Assembly: GCA_913055655.1 (NCBI GenBank)
Contig: CAJXKA010000002.1
Location: forward strand, 402,178 to 466,177
DNA length: 64,000 nucleotides
From: an uncultured Oceanospirillales bacterium
GTDB taxonomy: Bacteria; Pseudomonadota; Gammaproteobacteria; Xanthomonadales; SZUA-36
Reading direction: 5' to 3'
The notes below the pieces were generated by a model. That model searched no databases, was not told the DNA's origin, and saw nothing but the letters and a program-made list of their open reading frames with translations. A program made the position numbers and the translations under genes. Shown one piece after another: positions 29,139 through 36,926 of this stretch (positions are counted from its first letter, which is position 1; every line of letters begins with the position of its first letter).

Positions 29139-29981
29139 ATGGCCTCCAGGCTCTGCCTTCACATTGGCCTGCACAAGACGGCGACAACCGCCATCCAGGA
29201 TTTCCTGGAAAGCCAGCAGGTCCAGCTTGAAGGCAGGGGTGTTCGATATATATCCAGGGCGCAATGGCGGTCAGAGAACAGGCCTGGCCCGGCTAAGCGT
29301 CTTGCCAACCAGGTCAAGACTGGCGCATCCGAAACACTGTTGCTATCAGAAGAAAACCTGATCGGCACGCCCCGGGAGTTCGCTGAAGGTGGTGTCTATC
29401 CGGAATCCAGAAAAAGGCTGTATGCCCTGCTTTCCCAGGTGGGCAACATTCCTGTCGATATCATCATTGTGTTTCGTGACCCTTGCCGGTTCCTGGTTTC
29501 GATCTATTGTGAGTATGTCCGGAACAATCATTTCATGCCATTCGCCGAGTTCATCGCGCGACACGATGTCGAGCGGTTTTCATGGCGCCGAGTGTTTTCC
29601 TGGCTTTACGAGACGCCTTCGAATGTCAGGGTGCACGGCCTGCCGTTCGAGCAGGAGCACGGCGGTGGAGTGATTCCCGTCACCCGTACGATTCTGGAAC
29701 TCGCCTGTGGTGACGCCAACACGATCAGCCTGTCTTCTTTTCCAAAGCGGAAATCGCGGGCCTCGTACCTGGCGGAAGAATTGGCGTTGGCCGAGACCAT
29801 TGCGGCAGCGACAGACCCCGAAACTTCCAGTGCATTTCTGCGGATGATCGATCACCAGGGCAGGCGTTTCGGCGAAACGAGCTATATGCCGTTTCCGGGC
29901 ACGGTCCGACAGAAATTGAACGGCCGATACCTGGAAGAACTCCCATTCCTGACGGGAAAGCAGGGCGAAGCCGGTTTTTAG
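29139..29981 (+). CDS. Sulfotransferase-like protein
   Basis: A 280-residue protein that begins RLCLHIGLHKTATTAIQDFL, the 5'-phosphosulfate-binding motif of PAPS-dependent sulfotransferases. VDIIIVFRDPCRFLVSIYCEYV resembles the 3'-phosphate-binding Arg/Ser segment. It is probably cytosolic and transfers sulfate to a carbohydrate or other cell-surface acceptor that cannot be identified here. Codon use is less GC-biased than nuo or rimP. It stands alone between nuoN and tRNA-fMet, where I would expect no gene in the syntenic order, so it is likely an insertion. It may be transcribed by nuo read-through. Confidence 0.75.
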   Translation: MASRLCLHIGLHKTATTAIQDFLESQQVQLEGRGVRYISRAQWRSENRPGPAKRLANQVKTGASETLLLSEENLIGTPREFAEGGVYPESRKRLYALLSQVGNIPVDIIIVFRDPCRFLVSIYCEYVRNNHFMPFAEFIARHDVERFSWRRVFSWLYETPSNVRVHGLPFEQEHGGGVIPVTRTILELACGDANTISLSSFPKRKSRASYLAEELALAETIAAATDPETSSAFLRMIDHQGRRFGETSYMPFPGTVRQKLNGRYLEELPFLTGKQGEAGF

Positions 29982-29992
29982 ATTGATGGCGC

Positions 29993-30021
29993 TTGAAAAA
30001 CCCTAAACGAGTCCGTATCAT
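29993..30021 (+). promoter_or_regulatory. Sigma-70 promoter of tRNA-fMet
   Basis: TTGAAA (29993-29998), 17-bp spacer, TATCAT (30016-30021). The predicted start point is about 7 bp further on, just ahead of the tRNA at 30037. Both hexamers match the consensus at four to five of six positions with ideal spacing. Confidence 0.75.
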
Positions 30022-30036
30022 TCCCCACCTTGCTGA

Positions 30037-30113
30037 TGCGGGGTGGAGCAGTCTGGCAGCTCGTCGGGCTCATAACCCGAAGGTCGCAGGTTCGAATCCT
30101 GCCCCCGCTACCA
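30037..30113 (+). tRNA. Initiator tRNA-fMet (CAT)
   Basis: 77 nt with encoded CCA. The anticodon stem has the three consecutive G:C pairs of initiators (GGG-CTCATAA-CCC region), the anticodon is CAT, and the T arm is GCAGG-TTCGAAT-CCTGC. Position 1 is T and position 72 is T, so the initiator mismatch is U1:U72 rather than the E. coli C1:A72. It stands directly before rimP-nusA, like metY in E. coli. Confidence 0.95.
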
Positions 30114-30120
30114 AGTTTTG

Positions 30121-30145
30121 AAAGGGCCCAGCAGGGCCCTTTTTG
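30121..30145 (+). terminator. Intrinsic terminator after tRNA-fMet
   Basis: AAAGGGCCC, loop AGCA, GGGCCCTTTTTG: a 6-bp GC stem extended by A:T pairs, followed by a T5 run, starting 8 bp after the tRNA. Confidence 0.85.
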
Positions 30146-30380
30146 TTAAGGCCGGCAGGCGAGCGCCGGCTGTAGACGTCCGCGACGACGGCCATCTGAA
30201 TCGAATGGAATTGCGATGATTTGAAGCAGCCGCATTGACCTTTCTCCGGCGCCGGTATCCACCGGTGAACCGTCGGCGAACAGGTGCGGTACCCGTATTG
30301 CACGGGGCCGGTGTCGCGGGGGCTGTTGTGCCCCTTTTTTATGGGCGTCTTTTTGATGAGGTGAATTACGGAGTGGAATC
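30146..30380 (+). promoter_or_regulatory. Structured leader of rimP-nusA-infB with a second terminator hairpin
   Basis: 235 bp without a gene. It contains GCCGGC/GCCGGC at about 30152-30171 and, at 30319-30340, GGGGC-TGTTGT-GCCCC followed by T6, a well-formed intrinsic terminator only 40 bp before the rimP start. No clear sigma-70 promoter is visible inside, so transcription probably arrives from the tRNA promoter and must pass two terminators. That fits the known NusA-dependent attenuation of the metY-rimP-nusA leader in E. coli; for this species it is inference. Confidence 0.55.
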
Positions 30381-30860
30381 TTGGCGACTGCAGACAGGCT
30401 GAACGACTTGCTGAAACCCCTGGTCGAAGGGCTGGGTTACGAGTTCGTGGGCCTGGAATACGCGGGTAATCCCAAGCAGTCGGTGCTGCGGGTCTATATC
30501 GATTCCGACGAAGGCGTTGGCCTGTCCGACTGCGAGTATGTCAGTCGCGAGGCGGCCGCGATGCTGGACGTCGAAGACCCGATCAGTGGCCAGTACAACC
30601 TGGAGATTTCATCGCCGGGCCTGGACCGTCCGCTGTTTACGCCGGAGCAGTTCCAGCGTTACGCCGGCCAGGAAGCCAAGGTCACACTGTTCGCGCCCGA
30701 GAACGGGCGGCGCAAGTTCAGGGGCCGCATCGTCGGCCATGAAGGCGACCTGCTGACCATGCAGGTCGATGGAGAAACCATCGAATTTCGGTTCGACAAC
30801 ATCGCCAAGGCACGACTGGTGCCGGACTACGACGCCGTCATGGCGTCGGGCAAGAAGTGA
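30381..30860 (+). CDS. rimP: Ribosome maturation factor RimP
   Basis: A 159-residue protein needed for 30S subunit maturation. The N-terminal alpha/beta domain has LVEGLGYEFVGLEYAG and LRVYIDSDEGVGLSDCEYVS. The C-terminal SH3-like domain follows YNLEISSPGLDRPLFT (residues 73-88), a family hallmark. The start is a TTG with GGAG eight bases upstream; no ATG or GTG gives the conserved N-terminus. First coding gene of the rimP-nusA-infB-rbfA-truB group; nusA starts 30 bp downstream. Confidence 0.95.
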   Translation: MATADRLNDLLKPLVEGLGYEFVGLEYAGNPKQSVLRVYIDSDEGVGLSDCEYVSREAAAMLDVEDPISGQYNLEISSPGLDRPLFTPEQFQRYAGQEAKVTLFAPENGRRKFRGRIVGHEGDLLTMQVDGETIEFRFDNIAKARLVPDYDAVMASGKK

Positions 30861-30890
30861 GCGACAGGGCTCTTTGACGGGGTTTTTGAA

Positions 30891-32414
30891 ATGAGTAAAG
30901 ACATTCTTCTGGTGGTCGACGCCGTTTCTAACGAAAAAGGCGTGGACAAGGACGTGATTTTCGAGGCGCTGGAAGCGGCGCTGGCCTCTGCGGCGCGCCG
31001 TCGCTCGGGCGAGGAAATCGGTGCTCGCGTCGCCATTGACCGCGAAACCGGCGAGTACGAAACGTTTCGTCGCTGGGAAGTGATGGAAGACGATGCCGAG
31101 ATCGAGTTCCCGGATGCCCAGCTCACCCTGACCGATGCCCGTGAACAACAGCCGGAAATCGAGGTGGGTGAGTTCATCGAGGAGCCGATGGAAAACCCCG
31201 AGTTCGGCCGCATCGCCGCGCAGACGGCCAAGCAGGTCATCGTCCAGCGCGTGCGCGAAGCCGAGCGCGCCCAGGTGGTCGAAGCCTTCCAGGGCCGTGA
31301 AGGTGAACTGGTCAACGGTATCGTCAAGCGCATCGAGCGTGGCAATGTCTACCTGGACCTGGGCGGCAACGCCGAGGCCTTCATCGGTTCGCGCCACATG
31401 ATCCCGGGCGAAAGCGTTCGCCCCGGCGACCGCCTGCGCGCCTACCTGTTCGAAGTCCGCTCGGAAATCCGCGGCCCGCAGCTGTTCGCCAGCCGCACCA
31501 TCAAGGAATTCCTGATGTCGCTGTTCGAGCTGGAAGTGCCGGAAATCGGCCAGGAGCTGATCACCATCATGGGCGCCGCCCGTGATCCGGGCCGCCGCGC
31601 CAAGATTGCCGTGCGCTCCAACGACCGCCGCACCGACCCCATCGGCGCCTGCGTGGGCATGCGCGGTTCGCGCGTCCAGGCCGTCAGCAACGAGCTGGCC
31701 GGCGAGCGCATCGACATCATCCTCTGGGACGAAAACCCGGCCCAGTTCGTCATCAACGCCATGGCCCCGGCCGAGGTCGCCGGCATTGTCGTCGACGAAG
31801 AAAAGCAGTCCATGGACATCGCCGTGGAAGAGCCGAACCTGTCGCAGGCCATCGGTCGCGGCGGCCAGAATGTGCGCCTGGCCAGCGAGCTGTCCGGCTG
31901 GGAACTGAACGTGATGACCACCGAGGACGCCGAGGCCAAGGGCGAGGAAGAAGCCCAGAAGCTGCTGGAAACGTTCAAGGAGCGCCTGGACGTCGACGAG
32001 GACGTGGCCGGCATCCTGGTGCAGGAAGGTTTCTCCAGCGTCGATGAAATCGCCTACGTGCCGGAAGCCGAGCTGCTGGACATCGCCGAGTTCGACGAGG
32101 ACATCGTCGAGGAACTGCGCCGCCGCGCCCGCGATTCGCTGCTGACCCAGCTGATCGCGAAGGAAGAGGCGCTGGAAGAGAACAAGCCGGCGGACGACCT
32201 GCTGGCGCTGGACGGCATGACCGAGCGGCTGGCTTACCAGCTGGCCGAGCGTGGCGTCCGCACCCAGGAAGACCTGGCGGAACTGGCCGTCGACGAGCTG
32301 CAGGACGTGGATTCCGGGCTTGACGACGAGGCCGCCGCGGCACTGATCATGGCCGCCCGTGAGCCCTGGTTTGCCGACACCGAAGAAGAAGCCACCAGCG
32401 AAGAAAAAGCGTAA
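30891..32414 (+). CDS. nusA: Transcription termination/antitermination protein NusA
   Basis: A 507-residue protein with the N-terminal RNA-polymerase-binding domain (1-125), S1 domain (about 135-200, GIVKRIERGNVYLDLGGN), two KH domains (200-345, including GACVGMRGSRVQAVSNEL and AIGRGGQNVRLASELSGW) and two C-terminal acidic repeats (360-500, as in E. coli). It modulates pausing and termination and binds boxA/nut RNA. The ATG at 30891 follows a purine-rich GACGGGG stretch. The order rimP-nusA-infB is conserved across bacteria, and NusA usually autoregulates this operon. Confidence 0.97.
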   Translation: MSKDILLVVDAVSNEKGVDKDVIFEALEAALASAARRRSGEEIGARVAIDRETGEYETFRRWEVMEDDAEIEFPDAQLTLTDAREQQPEIEVGEFIEEPMENPEFGRIAAQTAKQVIVQRVREAERAQVVEAFQGREGELVNGIVKRIERGNVYLDLGGNAEAFIGSRHMIPGESVRPGDRLRAYLFEVRSEIRGPQLFASRTIKEFLMSLFELEVPEIGQELITIMGAARDPGRRAKIAVRSNDRRTDPIGACVGMRGSRVQAVSNELAGERIDIILWDENPAQFVINAMAPAEVAGIVVDEEKQSMDIAVEEPNLSQAIGRGGQNVRLASELSGWELNVMTTEDAEAKGEEEAQKLLETFKERLDVDEDVAGILVQEGFSSVDEIAYVPEAELLDIAEFDEDIVEELRRRARDSLLTQLIAKEEALEENKPADDLLALDGMTERLAYQLAERGVRTQEDLAELAVDELQDVDSGLDDEAAAALIMAAREPWFADTEEEATSEEKA

Positions 32415-32453
32415 GCAGACCGGGTAACACTACAGGTACAGGCAGGAGTAAAT

Positions 32454-35006
32454 ATGTCCCAGGTAACAGTCTCACAATTGGCCGAAGTGCTTGGCGTCAG
32501 CGTTGAAAAGCTGATCGGCCAGCTCAACGAGGCCGGCATCGAAGCCTCGTCCGGTGACGAGCCGGTGTCCAATGACGACAAGAAAAAGCTGCTGACGCAC
32601 CTGCAGACCAGTCACGGCAAGTCCGATGCCGATGCTTCGGCGCCGCGCAAGGTCACGCTGAAGCGCCGTTCACACGAGGAACTGAGCGTGTCCGGCAGCG
32701 GCCCGCGTGGTGGAAAGCGCGTGGTCAATGTCGAGTTCCGCAAAAAGCGCACCTACGTGAAGCGTGACGACCTGGGCTCTCAGCACGCCGAAGATCCCGA
32801 GCGCGAGCAGGCGCGCAAGGCGCTGGAAGAGGCGCGCGCCGAGCGTGCCCGCCAGGCCGAGGCCGAGCAGCAACAGGCCGAGGAAAAAGCCCGCCTGGAG
32901 GCCGAGGAGCAGGCGCGCGTCGAGGCCGAAGAGAAGGCCAAGCGCGAGCAGGAAGAGGTCGAGCGCCGCGAAGCCGAGGAAAAGGCCCGCGAGGAAGCCG
33001 CCAAGCGCGAAGCCGAAGAGGCTGCCCGCCGCGCGGACGAGGAGCGCGCACGCAAGTTCGCCGCCGAAGAACGCGCCCGCAAGAAAGACAAGACCAAGGA
33101 AGAAGCCAAGCCGGCCACCCGCTACGGCCGCAAGGAACTGCACGTCGCCAAGGGCGCGCATGTCCGTAACCGCAAGGCGCAGCGCCGCGTGCGCCCGTCG
33201 GCACGCAGCACGGAACACGGTTTCTCCCGCCCGACCGCGCCGGTGGTGAAAGAAATTGCCGTGCCCGAGACCATTACCGTGGGTGATCTCGCCAAGGAAA
33301 TGGCGGTCAAATCCGCCGAGGTCATCAAGGTGCTGATGGGCATGGGCATGATGGTGACCATCAACCAGCCGCTGGACCAGGACACCGCGATCCTGGTGGT
33401 GGAAGAGATGGGCCATGCCGCCAAGCCGGCCGAGCAGAAAGATATCGAGCAGGAACTGCTGGCGGTGGAAGAAGAAGCCTCCAGCGATGCCGACGCCGTG
33501 ACCCGGCCGCCGGTCGTGACCGTGATGGGTCACGTCGACCATGGCAAGACGTCGTTGCTCGATTACATTCGCGAATCGCGTGTGACCGCCGGTGAGGCCG
33601 GTGGCATTACGCAGCACATCGGCGCCTACCACGTGAAAACCGGCAAGGGCGGCATCACCTTCCTGGATACCCCGGGCCACGCCGCGTTTACCGCGATGCG
33701 CGCCCGCGGCGCCCAGGCCACGGATATCGTGATCCTGGTCGTGGCCGCCGATGACGGCGTCATGCCACAGACCAAGGAAGCCATCCAGCACGCGCGCGCC
33801 GCCGGCGTGCCGCTGATTGTCGCGGTCAACAAGATCGACCGGCCCGAGGCTGACGTCGAACGCGTCAAGTCCGAGCTGGCGGCCGAGGAAGTGGTGCCCG
33901 AGGACTGGGGTGGTGAGGAACAGTTCATTCCCGTCTCCGCGCATACCGGCGAAGGCATCGACGCGCTGCTGGAAGCCATTTCCCTGCAGGCCGAACTGCT
34001 GGAACTGACGGCCGTGGCCGATCGCAACGCCCGTGGCATCGTGATCGAATCCAGCCTGGACAAGGGCCGTGGCCCGCTGGCCACCGTGCTGGTGCAGGAA
34101 GGTACGCTGAAACGCGGCGACATGATGCTGGCCGGCGAGCAGATCGGCCGCGTCCGCGCCATGTTCGACGAGAAAGGCGACAAGATCGACGAGGTCGGGC
34201 CGTCGTTCCCGGCACAGGTCCTGGGCCTGTCCGGTGTGCCGATGGCCGGCGACGAGATGCTGGTCGCCGCCAACGAGCGCAAGGCCCGCGAGGCCGCCGC
34301 GCAACGCCAGGACCGCCAGCGCGAGGGTCGCCTGGCCCAGCAGCAGGCGGCGAACCTGCAGAACCTGTTCGAGAACATGGGCAAGGACGACCAGCTGCAG
34401 GTCAACCTGCTGATCCGCGCCGACGTGCAGGGCAGTGTCGAAGCGCTGCGCGACTCGCTGGAGAAACTCAGTAACGAGGAGGTCAAGGTCAACATCGTGG
34501 CCTCCGGCGTAGGCGCCATCACCGAGTCAGACGCGTCACTGGCGCAGGCCTCGGACGCGATCATCATCGGTTTCAACGTGCGCGCCGACGCGGCCGCCCG
34601 GAAAGTCATTTCCGAGGCCGACCTTGACCTGCACTACTACAGCGTGATCTACGACGCCATCGACGAGGTCAAGGCGGCCATTTCCGGCCTTCTGGGCACC
34701 GAGACGAAGGAGCAGATCATTGGTCTCGCCGAGGTCAAGGACGTGTTCCGCTCGTCCAAGCTGGGCGCCATTGCCGGCTCCCTGGTGATCGAGGGCGTGG
34801 TGCGCCGCGACAACCCGATCCGCGTGCTGCGCGACAACGTCGTGATCTACGAGGGCGAGCTGGAATCGCTGCGTCGCTTCAAGGACGACGTCAAGGAAGT
34901 TCAGTCCGGCACCGAGTGTGGTATCGGCGTGAAGCAGTACAACGACGTCAAGCCGGGTGACCAGATCGAGTGCTTCGAACGCATCGAGGTGCAGCGCTCG
35001 CTGTAG
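32454..35006 (+). CDS. infB: Translation initiation factor IF-2
   Basis: An 850-residue GTPase that places fMet-tRNA on the 30S subunit. The N-terminal IF2_N module (1-50) is followed by a long, highly charged Glu/Arg/Ala-rich helical segment (about 105-225). A second IF2_N module (265-320) precedes the G domain: G1 at 359-366 (GHVDHGKT), G3 DTPGH and G4 NKID. Domains II-IV end with the C-terminal EIQ-type fMet-tRNA-binding region. Internal in-frame starts might give the shorter isoforms known in enterobacteria, but none stands out. rbfA starts 15 bp downstream. Confidence 0.97.
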   Translation: MSQVTVSQLAEVLGVSVEKLIGQLNEAGIEASSGDEPVSNDDKKKLLTHLQTSHGKSDADASAPRKVTLKRRSHEELSVSGSGPRGGKRVVNVEFRKKRTYVKRDDLGSQHAEDPEREQARKALEEARAERARQAEAEQQQAEEKARLEAEEQARVEAEEKAKREQEEVERREAEEKAREEAAKREAEEAARRADEERARKFAAEERARKKDKTKEEAKPATRYGRKELHVAKGAHVRNRKAQRRVRPSARSTEHGFSRPTAPVVKEIAVPETITVGDLAKEMAVKSAEVIKVLMGMGMMVTINQPLDQDTAILVVEEMGHAAKPAEQKDIEQELLAVEEEASSDADAVTRPPVVTVMGHVDHGKTSLLDYIRESRVTAGEAGGITQHIGAYHVKTGKGGITFLDTPGHAAFTAMRARGAQATDIVILVVAADDGVMPQTKEAIQHARAAGVPLIVAVNKIDRPEADVERVKSELAAEEVVPEDWGGEEQFIPVSAHTGEGIDALLEAISLQAELLELTAVADRNARGIVIESSLDKGRGPLATVLVQEGTLKRGDMMLAGEQIGRVRAMFDEKGDKIDEVGPSFPAQVLGLSGVPMAGDEMLVAANERKAREAAAQRQDRQREGRLAQQQAANLQNLFENMGKDDQLQVNLLIRADVQGSVEALRDSLEKLSNEEVKVNIVASGVGAITESDASLAQASDAIIIGFNVRADAAARKVISEADLDLHYYSVIYDAIDEVKAAISGLLGTETKEQIIGLAEVKDVFRSSKLGAIAGSLVIEGVVRRDNPIRVLRDNVVIYEGELESLRRFKDDVKEVQSGTECGIGVKQYNDVKPGDQIECFERIEVQRSL

Positions 35007-35021
35007 CGGCGCTGACGGGTC

Positions 35022-35444
35022 ATGGCACCGCGGGAATTCAAGCGTTCCGAACGCGTCGCCGGCCAGATGCGGCGCGAGTTGGCCACGCTGATCCAGCGCG
35101 AGGTGGATGACCCGGAGCTGGGTTTCGTCGGCCTGTCCGACGTGGAGGTGACCCGTGACCTGGCGCACGCCAAGGTTTACGTCACCGTGTTTGAAGCCGA
35201 AAAGGCCGAGGCCAGCATCAAGGCGCTGAAGCGCGCCGCGGGATTCCTGCGCATGCGCCTGGGCCAGGAGATGCGTATCCGCAGTGTGCCGGAACTGCAT
35301 TTCCACCACGATGCATCGGTGGAAACCGGCCTGGCCATGGACGCGCTGATCGAAAAGGCCGTGGCTGCCGACGGCGTCCCGGGTGACGGCGATCACGACG
35401 ATCACCCGGACGACAGCGACAACGGCGACGAAAAGGACGCATGA
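35022..35444 (+). CDS. rbfA: Ribosome-binding factor A
   Basis: A 140-residue KH-fold protein for late 30S maturation and cold adaptation. It contains RSERVAGQMRRELATLIQRE and the motif DLAHAKVYVTV, with FLRMRLGQEMRIRSVPELHF in the C-terminal half. An acidic Asp-rich tail (GDGDHDDHPDDSDNGDEKDA) extends past the usual domain. Its stop overlaps the truB ATG by 4 bp. Confidence 0.95.
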   Translation: MAPREFKRSERVAGQMRRELATLIQREVDDPELGFVGLSDVEVTRDLAHAKVYVTVFEAEKAEASIKALKRAAGFLRMRLGQEMRIRSVPELHFHHDASVETGLAMDALIEKAVAADGVPGDGDHDDHPDDSDNGDEKDA

Positions 35445-36358
35445 GCCGGCGTCGCCGCGGCGAGGCCATCGACGGCGTCGTCCTGCTCGATAAACCGGTC
35501 GGGCCCAGTTCCAACCAGGCACTGCAACGCGTCCGCCGCGCCTTCAATGCCCGCAAGGCCGGCCACACCGGCACCCTCGACCCCTTCGCCACCGGCATGC
35601 TCCCCATCTGCCTGGGCGAAGCGACCAAGACTTCCGCATTCATCCTTGATGCCCGCAAGGCGTATCGCGCCACGGCCCGCCTGGGTGTCGCGACCAGCAC
35701 CGGTGATCCCGAGGGTGAAGTGATCCGGGAAGCCGCTGTACCGGAGCCCAACGAGGCGCGCCTGCGCGAGGTGCTGGCGGGCTTCGTCGGCATCGGCGAA
35801 CAGGTGCCGCCCATGTACTCGGCCATCAAGCACCAGGGGCGACCACTCTATGAATATGCCCGCCAGGGCATCGAGGTTGAACGGCAGCCACGACCGGTGG
35901 AGATTCTCGCCATTGAACTGGTGAACTGCGAATGGCCGGACATCACCTTTGAGGTGACCTGCGGCAAGGGCACCTACATCCGAACGCTGGCCGAGGACAT
36001 TGCGACCGCTTTCGGCACCGTCGCTCACCTGGTCGCGCTGCGCCGGCTCTGGGTCCATCCCTTCGAGGGCGCGAAGGTCTTCACACCTGATGCGATCGAG
36101 GCCGCTTCAGAGAAGGGAGACACCGCGTCAATCCTGCTCCCGGCCGATGCCGGATTGGCGGACTGGCCGGTCGCCGTCGTCACCCGGGACCAGGCCAGGC
36201 GTCTCGCACATGGCAATCCCGTGCGGGTTGAAGAAGCGTCGGAAGGGCTGGTTCGGTTGCATGACGAGGAGGGTGCTGCGCTGGGCGTCGGCGAACATCG
36301 GGATGGCCAACTGTACCCCCGCCGGGTCTTCGTCCGGCCCGACCCGCCGCCAGCCTGA
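35441..36358 (+). CDS. truB: tRNA pseudouridine(55) synthase TruB
   Basis: A 305-residue enzyme making pseudouridine 55 in the T loop of tRNAs. The catalytic Asp47 is in GHTGTLDPFATG. KPVGPSSNQALQRVRR and GKGTYIRTLAEDI (forefinger/active-site region) are also present, and the C-terminal PUA-like part (QARRLAHGNPVRVE) is complete. Translationally coupled to rbfA. The operon reading ends here: rpsO has its own promoter 50 bp downstream. Confidence 0.95.
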   Translation: MSRRRRGEAIDGVVLLDKPVGPSSNQALQRVRRAFNARKAGHTGTLDPFATGMLPICLGEATKTSAFILDARKAYRATARLGVATSTGDPEGEVIREAAVPEPNEARLREVLAGFVGIGEQVPPMYSAIKHQGRPLYEYARQGIEVERQPRPVEILAIELVNCEWPDITFEVTCGKGTYIRTLAEDIATAFGTVAHLVALRRLWVHPFEGAKVFTPDAIEAASEKGDTASILLPADAGLADWPVAVVTRDQARRLAHGNPVRVEEASEGLVRLHDEEGAALGVGEHRDGQLYPRRVFVRPDPPPA

Positions 36359-36410
36359 CAACGGTGTCGCAAACCGCTGGAAACACAAGGAATTTATTCG
36401 TCGAAAAAGG

Positions 36411-36439
36411 TTGTTTGCGGTGTCCTTCGAGCGTACAAT
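36411..36439 (+). promoter_or_regulatory. Sigma-70 promoter of rpsO
   Basis: TTGTTT (36411-36416), 17 bp, TACAAT (36434-36439, five of six matches). Predicted transcription start about 36446, giving a leader of roughly 114 nt. Confidence 0.7.
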
Positions 36440-36445
36440 ACGCGG

Positions 36446-36559
36446 CTCTTTCAACCCGGGGCTCGCAGAGGGCTTTGCAAAGACCCAGCCACTTCAAACA
36501 GGGAAGTGGCGGCGGGTTTTTACAAAGACCTCGAGGGCTCTAGTCATGGAGAACTAACC
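36446..36559 (+). promoter_or_regulatory. rpsO leader with hairpin
   Basis: The long 5' leader contains GCCACTTC (36488-36495) and GAAGTGGC (36503-36510), an 8-bp stem, flanked by ACCC and GGGT and followed by TTTTT. In several bacteria S15 binds its own leader to repress translation. A structured leader here is compatible with that, but I cannot recognise the S15-binding pattern itself. The hairpin with T5 could equally end transcripts arriving from truB. Confidence 0.4.
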
Positions 36560-36829
36560 ATGTCTGTAAGCGCAGAGGCAAAAAGCAAGATCGTCGAGGA
36601 ATACAAGCGTTCGGAGAGCGATACCGGCTCACCGGAGGTCCAGGTCGCACTGCTGACCAACCGTATTCGCCATCTCACCGATCATTTCAAAACCCACAAG
36701 GGTGATCACCACTCGCGTCGCGGCTTGCTGCGACTCGTGAATCAGCGTCGCAGCCTGCTCGACTACCTGAAGAAAAAGGATATCGAGCGTTACCGTGACC
36801 TGATTGGCCGTCTTGGCCTGCGTCGATAA
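36560..36829 (+). CDS. rpsO: 30S ribosomal protein S15
   Basis: An 89-residue primary 16S-binding protein of the 30S platform. Motifs include [36 protein letters not shown] and [12 protein letters not shown], which match the family throughout. The frame is open from 36506, but the ATG at 36560 gives the universal 89-residue protein. It precedes pnp, as in E. coli, with a terminator between. Confidence 0.97.
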   Translation: MSVSAEAKSKIVEEYKRSESDTGSPEVQVALLTNRIRHLTDHFKTHKGDHHSRRGLLRLVNQRRSLLDYLKKKDIERYRDLIGRLGLRR

Positions 36830-36855
36830 TCGCTTCATTGCCTGATTCGATCGGC

Positions 36856-36890
36856 AAACGCTGGCAAAACTCCGTTTTCGCCAGCGTTTT
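36856..36890 (+). terminator. Intrinsic terminator between rpsO and pnp
   Basis: AAACGCTGGCAAAA pairs with TTTTCGCCAGCGTTT around a short loop and continues into TTTT. The long stem could also be an RNase III target, as in the E. coli rpsO-pnp interval. Confidence 0.85.
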
Positions 36891-36926
36891 GTCGTGTCTG
36901 TCATAAATTAAACGCAGGAACCCCAA

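Noticed and set aside
30070..30303. Minus-strand 77-codon frame over tRNA-fMet and the leader
   Set aside because: It overlaps the tRNA on the opposite strand, and its end LVAGAGFEPATFGL is the well-known spurious peptide read from the complement of tRNA genes.
32770..33130. Highly repetitive Glu/Ala/Arg region in infB as a possible repeat expansion or foreign insert
   Set aside because: Charged helical segments of this kind are normal in the variable N-terminal part of gammaproteobacterial IF-2.
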